Shown here in pieces: positions 1-6,928 of a DNA stretch of 26,985 bases. A program made the translations under genes and the position numbers. Every line of letters begins with the position of its first letter. Position 1 is the stretch's first letter. This DNA is from Clostridiales bacterium UBA6468. Lineage in GTDB: Bacteria > Bacillota > Clostridia > Oscillospirales > Oscillospiraceae. The stretch lies in the NCBI GenBank assembly GCA_002436765.1, contig DJNI01000079.1, positions 28,380 through 55,364 of the forward strand, in the 5' to 3' direction. Below the pieces are notes generated by a model. That model was not told the origin of the DNA, made no database searches, and saw only the letters and a program-made list of their open reading frames with translations.

Positions 1-99
1 ATTTATTCAGAGGTTCCTTTGGTTTTCCCTGAATCATAATGGTATATCCGAAGGCTGGACAGGGAAGCTCCGAAGACGATTGATCCAGAGTTTCCCAAT

Positions 100-135
100 A
101 AAAAAACCTGCCCACATCCCAGCGGATATGTCAGG
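100..135 (-). terminator. Intrinsic terminator of the manganese riboswitch leader
   Basis: On the minus strand a hairpin pairs CCUGACAUAUCC with GGAUGUGGGCAGG, with one bulge and one mismatch (107-135), followed by seven U (100-106). It sits about 40 nt after the aptamer and before any start codon, as expected for an expression platform working by transcription attenuation. Confidence 0.72.
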
Positions 136-174
136 TCCGAAACAGGACAGATCATGCATAACCGAAAGGACGGA

Positions 175-273
175 TATACATGAGTCTGGCAAATTAAAGC
201 AAGCCAGGCCTTCGCCGTACTGTTGACTTGCTGCGCGGCTGACGCCGTGCTTGCTACTCCCCCACATGTGTAT
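175..273 (-). ncRNA. yybP-ykoY family manganese riboswitch aptamer
   Basis: Read on the minus strand, the RNA carries the family's signature GGGGAGUAGC right after the first helix strand, then AAGUCAACA, CCUGGCUUGCU and a closing GCCAGAC. This is the same order as in known yybP-ykoY aptamers. The outer helix P1 forms between AUACACAUG (265-273) and CAUGUAUA (175-182) with one G-U pair. An inner AGCAAG/CUUGCU helix and a GGC-GUCA-GCC hairpin complete a three-way junction. Members of this family sense Mn2+ and usually precede manganese exporters or P-type ATPases. The controlled gene lies beyond the left edge and cannot be named. UAUAUCC from the 3' P1 strand could also pair with GGAUGUG in the downstream terminator, so aptamer and terminator may be linked; whether Mn2+ turns expression on or off cannot be settled by eye. 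Confidence 0.82.
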
Positions 274-292
274 TACATTCATTACGCAGGAA

Positions 293-320
293 ATTATACC
301 ACGTTTGTCCGGGAAGTCAA
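293..320 (-). promoter_or_regulatory. Sigma-A-type promoter for the riboswitch transcript
   Basis: On the minus strand TTGACT (315-320) is followed after 16 nt by a perfect TATAAT (293-298). Transcription would start near 286, about 13 nt before the first paired bases of the manganese riboswitch, and run toward the left edge. The position directly ahead of a recognisable leader RNA supports the call. Confidence 0.8.
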
Positions 321-440
321 GACGCTCCGGCAAAATCTTTGAAAAAAAGTTTCCCTGCCGCCGGGAGGTTCCCCGGATAATGGAAAAAGTGTATATTTCA
401 TATATTTATATCGATATAGTTATAGCTTTTTACAAAAATT

Positions 441-456
441 TTGTTAAAATTGACAA
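441..456. promoter_or_regulatory. Candidate Rex-like operator upstream of rnf
   Basis: TTGTTAAAATTGACAA is an inverted repeat (TTGTTAA and TTGACAA, one mismatch, 2-nt spacer) ending 8 nt before the -35 box of the rnf promoter. Clostridial Rex sites have the same half-sites but normally a 4-nt spacer, so the match is imperfect. Rex senses NADH/NAD+ and controls redox genes, which would suit Rnf. The surrounding DNA is AT-rich, so chance is possible. Confidence 0.35.
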
Positions 457-464
457 ATTCCCTG

Positions 465-493
465 TGGACAAATGACCTTGGATGAAGTAAAAT
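465..493 (+). promoter_or_regulatory. Promoter of the rnf operon
   Basis: TGGACA (465-470) and TAAAAT (488-493) are 17 nt apart, each one base from the sigma-A consensus. The expected start near 500 leaves a leader of about 50 nt before rnfC. It is the best-spaced promoter between the left-hand riboswitch and rnfC. Confidence 0.6.
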
Positions 494-549
494 AAGGGAC
501 GTACAGTGCGGTATGTGTGTGCCGCGAAATTTGAAAGAGGTGAAGTAAT

Positions 550-1872
550 ATGGCGTTTCCTTTTTTCGGCGGGGTCCATCCCAAAGAAAATAAGTGGTAT
601 ACCTGCGACAAGGAGACTCAGGTTTTCCCCGAACCGGATACCGTTGTGATCCCCATGTCCCAGCATATCGGCGCCCCCTGCAGCCCCCTCGTGAAGAAGG
701 GCGACCCGGTGACCGTGGGTCAGAAGATCGGCGATAACCAGGGACTGTGCGTGCCCGTCCACGCGTCCGTCTCCGGTACGGTCAAGGCCGTGGAAATGCG
801 CGCCCACACCAGCGGCACTACCGTGATGAGTGTGGTGATCGAAAACGACCATCTGGATACCCTGTGTGAGGACATTAAGCCCCGCACCCAGGAAGCGGTG
901 GACGCCCTCAGCCCGGAGGAGCTGATCGGCATCATCCGGGAGGGCGGCATCGTGGGCATGGGCGGCGCGACCTTCCCCACCCACGTCAAGCTCTCCGGCG
1001 GCATCGGCAAGGTGGACACCGTCATCATCAACGCCGGCGAGTGCGAGCCTTACATAACGGCCGACGACCGGCTGTGCCGGGAGCATCCCGCGGAGCTGAT
1101 GAAGGGTCTGAAGATCATCATGAAGATCTTCGGCCTGACGGAGGGACACATCGCCGTCGAGGACAATAAGCCCGAGGCCATTCAGGCACTGAAGGAGCAC
1201 CAGCTGGACGGCGTCGTGCTGGACGTGCTGCCCGCCAAGTACCCCCAGGGCGCCGAAAAGCAGCTGATCTACGCCGTCACCGGCCGGGAGGTCCCCTCCG
1301 GCGGTCTGCCCGCGGCAGTGGGCTGCGCGGTATTCAACGCCGCGACCACCCGTGCCATCCACGATGTGGTGTACGACGGAATGCCCCTCATCAAGCGGAT
1401 CGTCACCGTGTCCGGCGACATTCTCATGGAGCCGAAGAACCTGCTGGTTCCCATCGGCACCAGCTTCAACGATCTGATCGAGGCCTGCGGCCATTCCGAG
1501 AACCCCTACAAGGTCCTCTCCGGCGGTCCTATGATGGGCGTTGCGCAGTACGACCTGAGCGTCCCCACCATCAAGGGTGTCAACGCCGTCACCGTGCTGG
1601 GCAGGAAGAATAACTTCTACGTGGAGGAGCCCCACTGCCTGCGCTGCGGCAAGTGCATCGAGGTCTGCCCCATGCATCTGATGCCCGTTCTCATGTATCA
1701 GGCCACCCAGGACGGCGATGTGGACGGCATGAAGTCCGTGAACCTGCTGGACTGCATCGAGTGCGGCTGCTGCGCCTACACCTGCCCCGCCAGCGTGCCG
1801 CTGGTGCTGGGCTTCCGCGCAGGCAAGCAGATGATCCGCAACGCTGCCGCCCGGGAAAAGGCCAAGGCTTAA
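550..1872 (+). CDS. rnfC: Rnf complex subunit RnfC (NADH-binding, two [4Fe-4S])
   Basis: RnfC is the peripheral subunit of the ion-translocating ferredoxin:NAD+ oxidoreductase, where electrons meet NAD(H). The 440-residue protein has an N-terminal barrel-sandwich region (about 30-100), a Complex I 51-kDa-like nucleotide/flavin region with a glycine-rich stretch GGIVGMGGATFPTH (132-145) and NAGECEPYIT (161-170), and two C-terminal ferredoxin motifs. These are C363/C366/C369/C373 and C402/C405/C408/C412, the second reading CIECGCCAYTC. It is the first gene of rnfCDGEAB, the usual order in Clostridia. The ATG follows AGAGGTGAAG at a suitable distance. The length is the short Clostridial form, without the long repeat tail of proteobacterial RnfC. 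No odd residues were seen. Confidence 0.96.
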   Translation: MAFPFFGGVHPKENKWYTCDKETQVFPEPDTVVIPMSQHIGAPCSPLVKKGDPVTVGQKIGDNQGLCVPVHASVSGTVKAVEMRAHTSGTTVMSVVIENDHLDTLCEDIKPRTQEAVDALSPEELIGIIREGGIVGMGGATFPTHVKLSGGIGKVDTVIINAGECEPYITADDRLCREHPAELMKGLKIIMKIFGLTEGHIAVEDNKPEAIQALKEHQLDGVVLDVLPAKYPQGAEKQLIYAVTGREVPSGGLPAAVGCAVFNAATTRAIHDVVYDGMPLIKRIVTVSGDILMEPKNLLVPIGTSFNDLIEACGHSENPYKVLSGGPMMGVAQYDLSVPTIKGVNAVTVLGRKNNFYVEEPHCLRCGKCIEVCPMHLMPVLMYQATQDGDVDGMKSVNLLDCIECGCCAYTCPASVPLVLGFRAGKQMIRNAAAREKAKA

Positions 1873-1887
1873 GGAGGTGGAGATCAA

Positions 1888-2886
1888 ATGGCACAGATGA
1901 AATACTTTTATGAGCTGACGATTTCCAGCTCGCCCCACGCCCATTCCCCCGTCACCACCCAGACCATCATGCGGGACGTGCTGATCGCGCTGGTTCCCGC
2001 GCTGCTGGGTTCCATCTACTTCTTCGGTTTCCGGTCGCTGCTGGTGACCCTGGTCAGCGCCGCCGCCTGTGTGTTCTTTGAGTGGGGCTACTGCAAGATA
2101 AGGAAGCTGCACTGCAAGACCTATGACCTGTCCGCCGTCGTTACCGGCGTGCTGCTGGCCTTCGTCTGCCCCGTGACCATTCCTTACTGGACGATCATTC
2201 TGGGCGACTTCTTTGCAATCGTCTTGGTGAAGATGCTCTTCGGCGGCCTGGGCAAGAACATTGTCAACCCCGCCCTCGCCGGACGCGCCTTCCTGTTCAG
2301 CTGGCCGGTCATCATGAGCAACTGGGTCAAGGTCGGCTTCGGCAACGCCGCGGGTCTCCTGTCCACCGCCGACGCCGTCACGGCCGCGACTCCCATGTCC
2401 GCCATGCACCAGGGCGCGCTGCCGGAGGAATCCATCCTGGACATGTTCCTGGGCAACATCGGCGGATGCATCGGCGAGACCTCCGCGCTGCTGCTGATCA
2501 TCGGCTTTATTTACCTGTTGTACCGCAAGGTCATCACCGCCCGGATTCCTTTGGCTTACATCGGCACCGTGGCGATTCTGGCGTTCCTGTTCCCCCGGGG
2601 CAATGACCGCATTGCCTGGATGGCCGCTCAGGTATTCGGCGGCGGATTGATGCTGGGCGCCATCTTCATGGCCACCGACTACGTGACCTCCCCGCTGACC
2701 AAGCTGGGGCAGATCGTCTACGGCATCGGCTGCGGCGTCATCACCATTCTGATCCGCTACTTCGGCGGCTACAGCGAGGGCGTGACCTATGCCATTCTGT
2801 GCATGAACGCCTGCTCGGTGCTGCTGGATAAGATCGGCCGTCCCGTGAAGTTCGGCGCACCCAGGAAGGAGGCGGCAAAGAAATGA
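1888..2886 (+). CDS. rnfD: Rnf complex membrane subunit RnfD (covalent FMN)
   Basis: RnfD is an integral membrane subunit of the Rnf ion pump and carries a covalently linked FMN in characterised members. The 332-residue protein is strongly hydrophobic with roughly nine to ten membrane segments. The motif VTAATPM at 164-170 corresponds to the family's S/T-G-A-T flavin attachment site, making T168 the likely FMN-linked threonine; Ala stands where Gly is commoner. NIVNPALAGRAFL (124-136) is another family signature. An AAGGAGGTGGAG ribosome site sits before the ATG, 15 nt after rnfC. The stop overlaps the rnfG start in an ATGA, so the two are probably translationally coupled. Confidence 0.95.
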   Translation: MAQMKYFYELTISSSPHAHSPVTTQTIMRDVLIALVPALLGSIYFFGFRSLLVTLVSAAACVFFEWGYCKIRKLHCKTYDLSAVVTGVLLAFVCPVTIPYWTIILGDFFAIVLVKMLFGGLGKNIVNPALAGRAFLFSWPVIMSNWVKVGFGNAAGLLSTADAVTAATPMSAMHQGALPEESILDMFLGNIGGCIGETSALLLIIGFIYLLYRKVITARIPLAYIGTVAILAFLFPRGNDRIAWMAAQVFGGGLMLGAIFMATDYVTSPLTKLGQIVYGIGCGVITILIRYFGGYSEGVTYAILCMNACSVLLDKIGRPVKFGAPRKEAAKK

Positions 2887-3431
2887 AAACCGAATCCACC
2901 GTGAAATATGTGCTTCGCATCGCGCTGACCCTGCTGGCCATCACCGCCGTCGTGGCCGTGATCCTGGCCGCGGCCAACTCCGTTACCGCCCCCCGCATCG
3001 CGGCGCAGAACGAACAGAAGACCCAGGCCGCCATTGAGGCCGTGCTTCCCGGCGGCGGTCAGGAAGTGACCTTCACCGACGACACCGGCCTGGTCACCGC
3101 CGCCTACAAGGGCGTGGGCGGCTGCGCTATTCAGGTGTCGCCCAACGGCTTTAACGGCACCGTCACCATGATGGTCGGCGTGGACAATGACGGCAAGGTC
3201 ACCGGCATTTCCATCATCTCCCACTCGGAGACAGCCGGCCTGGGCGCCACCGCCGCCGCCGATACGGACGCGGGCAGAGCCTTCCGCGACCAGTTTGTCG
3301 GCATGAGCGGCACCGTGTCCGTCACCAAGGACGGCGGCGAAGTAGACGCCCTCACCGGCGCCACCATCACGTCCCGGGCAGTCTGCACCGGCGTCAACGC
3401 CGCGCTGGCCTGCGCCGCCGATCTGGGTTAA
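2883..3431 (+). CDS. rnfG: Rnf complex subunit RnfG (covalent FMN)
   Basis: RnfG is a membrane-anchored, outward-facing flavoprotein of the Rnf complex. The 182-residue protein has one N-terminal transmembrane segment (about 10-32) and then an FMN-binding domain. The covalent flavin signature is TGATIT at 158-163, where T163 is the expected FMN phosphoester-linked residue. The conserved ISIISHSETAGLG segment (about 109-121) is typical of the domain. The start overlaps the rnfD stop by four bases and the stop is followed by a strong AAGGAGG site for rnfE. It is slightly shorter than proteobacterial RnfG but normal for Clostridia. Confidence 0.95.
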   Translation: MKTESTVKYVLRIALTLLAITAVVAVILAAANSVTAPRIAAQNEQKTQAAIEAVLPGGGQEVTFTDDTGLVTAAYKGVGGCAIQVSPNGFNGTVTMMVGVDNDGKVTGISIISHSETAGLGATAAADTDAGRAFRDQFVGMSGTVSVTKDGGEVDALTGATITSRAVCTGVNAALACAADLG

Positions 3432-3443
3432 GGAGGCTGTGTC

Positions 3444-4088
3444 ATGGATTTCAAAAAGCAATTTAAGGAAGGCCTGCTGACCAAGAACCCGGTTCTGGTG
3501 CAGCTGCTGGGCATGTGCTCCACCCTGGCCATCACCACCAGCCTGTTCAACGGCATCGGCATGGGTCTGGCGGTCACCGTCATTCTCACCTGCTCCAACA
3601 TTCTCATCTCCGCTCTGCGGAAGGTCATCCCCGACCAGATCCGCATTGCGGCCTACATCACCATCATCGCGGGCTTCGTCACCGTGGTCGATCTGTCCAT
3701 TCAGGCGTTTCTGCCTGCCCTGTCCCAGAGCCTGGGCGTGTTCATCCCGCTGATCGTCGTCAACTGCATCGTCCTCGGCCGGGCGGAGGCCTTTGCCTCC
3801 AAGAACGGCGTCCTGGCCTCCGCCGTGGACGGCCTGTGCCAGGGCATCGGCTACACCCTGGCGCTGATCACCGTCTGCGTCATCCGGGAGCTGCTGGGCA
3901 GCGGCACCTTCGGCGGCGGCATCCTCAACGGCGGCGAGGGCATCCGCATCATCCCGGCCCCCTATCCCGCCATGCAGATGGTCATGCCCGTGGGCGGCTT
4001 TTTGGTGCTTGGCTGCGTCATTGCCGCGTCCCAGTGGCTTGTAAAGCATCTGGAAATGAAGAATAAGAAGAAGGAGGCGGCGAAATAA
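3444..4088 (+). CDS. rnfE: Rnf complex membrane subunit RnfE
   Basis: RnfE is a six-helix membrane protein homologous to NqrD and pairs with RnfA in an inverted arrangement. The 214-residue sequence has the family's half-site cysteines, C25 (LLGMCSTLA) and C108 (VVNCIVLGRAEAFA). In solved Rnf/Nqr structures the matching cysteines of both partners ligate a [2Fe-2S] cluster inside the membrane. The glycine-rich C-terminal part (GSGTFGGG) is typical. The ATG is preceded by AAGGAGG. The stop codon shares one base with the rnfA start (TAATG), so coupling is expected. The tail is lysine-rich and faces the cytoplasm by the positive-inside rule. Confidence 0.95.
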   Translation: MDFKKQFKEGLLTKNPVLVQLLGMCSTLAITTSLFNGIGMGLAVTVILTCSNILISALRKVIPDQIRIAAYITIIAGFVTVVDLSIQAFLPALSQSLGVFIPLIVVNCIVLGRAEAFASKNGVLASAVDGLCQGIGYTLALITVCVIRELLGSGTFGGGILNGGEGIRIIPAPYPAMQMVMPVGGFLVLGCVIAASQWLVKHLEMKNKKKEAAK

Positions 4089-4666
4089 TGCAAGCGATTC
4101 TCGGTATTATTCTCAGCGCCATTCTCAGTGAGAACTTCATTCTGGTCAAGTTCTACGGCATCTGCCCCTTCATGGGCGTCTCCAAGAAGATCGATACCGC
4201 TCTTGGCATGGGCATGGCCGTTACCTTCGTTATGGCGATCGCCTCCGCCGCCTGCTACGCGGTCAACGTGCTGCTGGTGAAGCTGGGACTGGACTATATG
4301 CAGACCGTCGCCTTCATTCTGGTCATTGCCGCCATCGTGCAGGTGGTGGAGATGTTCCTGAAGAAGAGCGTTCCCGCGCTGTACAAGGCGCTGGGCGTGT
4401 ACCTGCCCCTGATCACCACCAACTGCGCCGTTCTGGGCGTGGTGCTGGTCAACGTGCAGAAGGGCTACAACTTCCTGCTGAGCGTGGTCAACGGCGCTGC
4501 CGGCGGCCTGGGCTTCACCGTGGCCATCGTGCTGTTCGCTTCCGTCCGGGAGCGGGTGAACCGCGCCGATTGCCCCGCGTGCTTCAAGGGCTTCCCCATC
4601 GCGCTGATTTCCGCCGGACTGCTGGCGCTTGCCTTCATGGGCTTCTCCGGCCTGAAGGTTTTCTAA
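4088..4666 (+). CDS. rnfA: Rnf complex membrane subunit RnfA
   Basis: RnfA is the six-helix partner of RnfE (NqrE homologue) in the membrane core of the Rnf ion pump. The 192-residue sequence carries the matching cysteines C26 (KFYGICPFMGVSKK) and C113 (LITTNCAVLGVVL), expected to complete the intramembrane [2Fe-2S] site with C25 and C108 of RnfE. The length matches the family (about 190). The start overlaps the rnfE stop by one base, and rnfB follows after 13 nt with an AAGGAGGG site. Whether this Rnf moves Na+ or H+ cannot be read from sequence by eye. Confidence 0.96.
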   Translation: MQAILGIILSAILSENFILVKFYGICPFMGVSKKIDTALGMGMAVTFVMAIASAACYAVNVLLVKLGLDYMQTVAFILVIAAIVQVVEMFLKKSVPALYKALGVYLPLITTNCAVLGVVLVNVQKGYNFLLSVVNGAAGGLGFTVAIVLFASVRERVNRADCPACFKGFPIALISAGLLALAFMGFSGLKVF

Positions 4667-4679
4667 GGAGGGCGAAGAT

Positions 4680-5537
4680 ATGCAAATTGTGATTGCGATT
4701 GCGGTTCTCGGCGGCCTGGGTCTGGTGTTCGGCCTGGTGCTGGCCGCAGCGTCCAAGATTTTCTACGTGGAAACGGATCCCCGGCTGGATCAGCTGAATG
4801 AATGTCTGCCCGGCGCCAACTGCGGCGGCTGCGGCTATGCCGGCTGCGGCGCTTACGCCGAGGCCGTCCTCAGGGGCGAAGCGCCCATCGGAAAGTGCGC
4901 CTCCGGCGGCAACGAAGCGGCGCAGGCCATGGCGGCCATCATGGGCGTCAAGGCGGAAGCCGTTACCCGCAAGGTCGCGCTGGTGCGCTGCTCCGGCGAG
5001 AGGATCTACGACGCGGAGGGCAACCTGACCAAAGGAGAAAAGATCAAGGGCAACTATGAGGGCCTTAAGGACTGCCTGGCCGCTTCCAAGATCGGCGGCA
5101 ACGGCCCCGTGTCCTGCAAGTTCGGCTGCCTGGGCTACGGCACCTGCGTCAAGGCCTGCAAATACGGCGCCATGAAGGTGGTCAACGGCGTTGCCAGGGT
5201 GGACGAAGACCTGTGCGTCGGCTGCATGGCCTGCGCCAATGTATGCCCCCGTCACCTGATCGTCCCCGTGGAGCCTGACCGGAACGTGGTCATCGCCTGC
5301 GCGTCTCTGGCCAAGGGCGCCGTTACCACCCGGGGATGCACCGTCGGCTGCATCGGCTGCGGACTGTGCAAGAAGATCTGCCCCAAGGACGCCATCACCG
5401 TGGAAAAGAATCTGGCCCGTATCGACTATACCAAATGCGACAACTGCGGCCTGTGCGCCACGGTCTGCCCCAAGAAGCTGATCAAGGACTCCAACGTGGA
5501 GAACCTCGGCGAGCCGAAGCCTGCGGTACAGGCGTAA
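4680..5537 (+). CDS. rnfB: Rnf complex ferredoxin-accepting subunit RnfB
   Basis: RnfB is the entry point for electrons from reduced ferredoxin. The 285-residue protein has an N-terminal membrane anchor (about 2-25). A Fes-type [4Fe-4S] domain follows, with ECLPGANCGGCGYAGCG (41-57; C42, C48, C51, C56). Then come four ferredoxin-like cysteine groups: C146/C150/C156/C160, C179/C182/C185/C189, C224/C227/C230/C234 and C253/C256/C259/C263. That gives capacity for about five [4Fe-4S] clusters, in line with multi-cluster Clostridial RnfB and richer than the proteobacterial form. It is the last gene of the operon and is followed 15 nt later by a strong terminator. Confidence 0.95.
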   Translation: MQIVIAIAVLGGLGLVFGLVLAAASKIFYVETDPRLDQLNECLPGANCGGCGYAGCGAYAEAVLRGEAPIGKCASGGNEAAQAMAAIMGVKAEAVTRKVALVRCSGERIYDAEGNLTKGEKIKGNYEGLKDCLAASKIGGNGPVSCKFGCLGYGTCVKACKYGAMKVVNGVARVDEDLCVGCMACANVCPRHLIVPVEPDRNVVIACASLAKGAVTTRGCTVGCIGCGLCKKICPKDAITVEKNLARIDYTKCDNCGLCATVCPKKLIKDSNVENLGEPKPAVQA

Positions 5538-5552
5538 CCCCCGACAAATTGT

Positions 5553-5590
5553 GCGGCAGACCTCTGTGGGGGTCTGCCGCAAGCTTTTTT
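5553..5590 (+). terminator. Rho-independent terminator after rnfB
   Basis: A perfect 10-bp stem GCGGCAGACC/GGTCTGCCGC (5553-5562, 5571-5580) with an 8-nt loop is followed by AAGC and six T. It closes the rnf operon. Confidence 0.9.
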
Positions 5591-5733
5591 ACAAGCAGCC
5601 CAAGCCGCTTACCCACGACGCGGCAGGAAAGCCGCTTCCCCCGAATGAGCAGGTACATTTGCGAATATAATAGACAGGCCGGTTTCACGGGATTCTGCCC
5701 TCATTTTCCACTCAAAAGTGCTTTTTTGCCCGG

Positions 5734-5772
5734 TTCTACCGCGGGTAGAGCGGTGGATTCTACTGCGGGTAG
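5734..5772. repeat. Two direct copies of a small palindrome upstream of degV
   Basis: TTCTACCGCGGGTAG (5734-5748) and TTCTACTGCGGGTAG (5758-5772) are 15-bp direct repeats differing at one base, with starts 24 nt apart. Each contains an inverted repeat CTACC/GGTAG (CTACT/GGTAG in the second). They lie about 55-90 nt before the likely degV promoter in a 353-nt gap between rnfB and degV. The rest of that gap holds only the rnf terminator, a small GCGGC/GCCGC hairpin near 5621-5636 and an isolated TATAAT at 5666-5671 without a good -35. Paired, phased palindromes can be operator sites, but no regulator is identifiable. Confidence 0.55.
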
Positions 5773-5825
5773 GAAGGGTTCGGCTGTTTTCTTCCCGGAG
5801 GGCGTGGCGTTTTTCCGCAAATGTG

Positions 5826-5834
5826 TGTTACAAT
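5826..5834 (+). promoter_or_regulatory. Candidate extended -10 promoter for degV
   Basis: TGTTACAAT is an extended -10 element (TG-n-TACAAT, one base from TATAAT). No good -35 lies 17 nt upstream. A start near 5841 would give a 50-nt leader to the degV ATG. Confidence 0.45.
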
Positions 5835-5890
5835 GATCGCAATAACCGGGAAGGATCGTTTTCCCTATCATTTTCAGGAGTGTGAACCTC

Positions 5891-6754
5891 ATGGCTAATT
5901 ACAACATTGTGACCGATTCCTGCTGCGACCTGCGGCCGGAAGCGTATGAGCAGCTGGATCTGACCGTCGTTCCCCTGAGCATGGAATTCCGGGGTCGGGT
6001 GCGGGAGGACAGAAGCGACGACAGCATCAAGGAAGTTTACGCGGCTTTGCGTGCCGGCGAGAGCGCCAAGACCGCTGCCGTCAACCCGGAGCGCTGGCAG
6101 AACGCCATGGAGCCCCACCTGGCAGAGGGCAGGGACGTGCTGGTGATGGCCTTTTCCTCCGGCCTGTCCACCACCTACCAGTCCGCCGTCATCGCGGCGG
6201 AGGAGCTGCGGGAGAAGTATCCGGAGCGGACGATTTACGTGGTTGACACCCTCTGCGCCTCCCGCGGCGAGGGGCTGCTGGTGTGGTACGCCTGCAAGAA
6301 GCGGGACGAGGGCATGACCCTGGACGAGCTGCACAAATGGGTGGAGGACACGAAGCTCCATCTGTGCCACTGGTTCACCGTGGACGACCTGATGTACCTG
6401 AAGCGCGGCGGCCGCATCAGCGCCGCGACCGCCCTGGTGGGAACCATGCTGAAGGTCAAGCCCGTGCTTCATGTGGACAATGAGGGGCATCTGATCAACA
6501 TGTTCAAGGTGCGCGGCCGCAAGGCGTCCCTGGAGGCCATCGCCGACAAGCTGGGCGAGCTGGGCGGCAATTACGACAACAGCACGGTATTCATCTGCCA
6601 CGGCGACTGCATCGAGGATGCAAGGTTCGTGGAGAATATTCTGAAGACCAAATACGGCGTCAAAGATGTCCATATCAACTACACCGGCGCAGTCATCGGC
6701 TCCCACTCCGGCCCCGGCACCATGGCGGTATTTTTCCTGGGCGATCACAGGTAA
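5891..6754 (+). CDS. DegV family fatty-acid-binding protein (FakB-like)
   Basis: DegV proteins bind a fatty acid in a deep pocket. Characterised FakB members present exogenous fatty acids to the kinase FakA, feeding acyl-phosphate into phospholipid synthesis. The 287-residue protein has the N-terminal IVTDSCCDL strand-loop (about 6-14), FSSGLSTTYQSA (about 88-99), YVVDTLCASRGEG (about 116-128) and the YLKRGGRIS motif, in the usual order and at the usual length (about 280). The ATG at 5891 is chosen because CAGGAG ends 10 nt before it; an in-frame GTG at 5882 is too close to that site. It is a single-gene unit between its own candidate promoter and a terminator. No fakA is nearby, so the FakB role is inference. 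Confidence 0.9.
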   Translation: MANYNIVTDSCCDLRPEAYEQLDLTVVPLSMEFRGRVREDRSDDSIKEVYAALRAGESAKTAAVNPERWQNAMEPHLAEGRDVLVMAFSSGLSTTYQSAVIAAEELREKYPERTIYVVDTLCASRGEGLLVWYACKKRDEGMTLDELHKWVEDTKLHLCHWFTVDDLMYLKRGGRISAATALVGTMLKVKPVLHVDNEGHLINMFKVRGRKASLEAIADKLGELGGNYDNSTVFICHGDCIEDARFVENILKTKYGVKDVHINYTGAVIGSHSGPGTMAVFFLGDHR

Positions 6755-6776
6755 CGGCAAAAAATCTCATACGGCA

Positions 6777-6820
6777 CCCGCCCCGGCTTCCCATTGGGAA
6801 GCCGGGGCGGGTTTCCTTTT
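6777..6820 (+). terminator. Strong terminator after degV
   Basis: A perfect 16-bp GC-rich stem (6777-6792 with 6796-6811) and a 3-nt loop are followed by TTTCCTTTT. It separates degV from the phage-like cassette downstream. Confidence 0.9.
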
Positions 6821-6928
6821 CCGGATTCACAAGGTTGCACGGTCAGATGCCCACGGAACATGCAACATTCGCTTCTTTTGCGGATAAGGTCGCAGGATGT
6901 GTTTCCGTCTTGCAGAAAGGATGATGAA

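Noticed and set aside
34..333. A 99-codon minus-strand frame in the left intergenic region
   Set aside because: It coincides with the manganese riboswitch, its terminator and promoter, and has no ribosome site or recognisable domain.
251..475. A 74-codon plus-strand frame before rnfC
   Set aside because: It covers the riboswitch promoter antisense and AT-rich spacer, without a ribosome site.
5664..5671. A perfect TATAAT between rnfB and degV
   Set aside because: No acceptable -35 or extended -10 accompanies it, and it is 220 nt from the gene.
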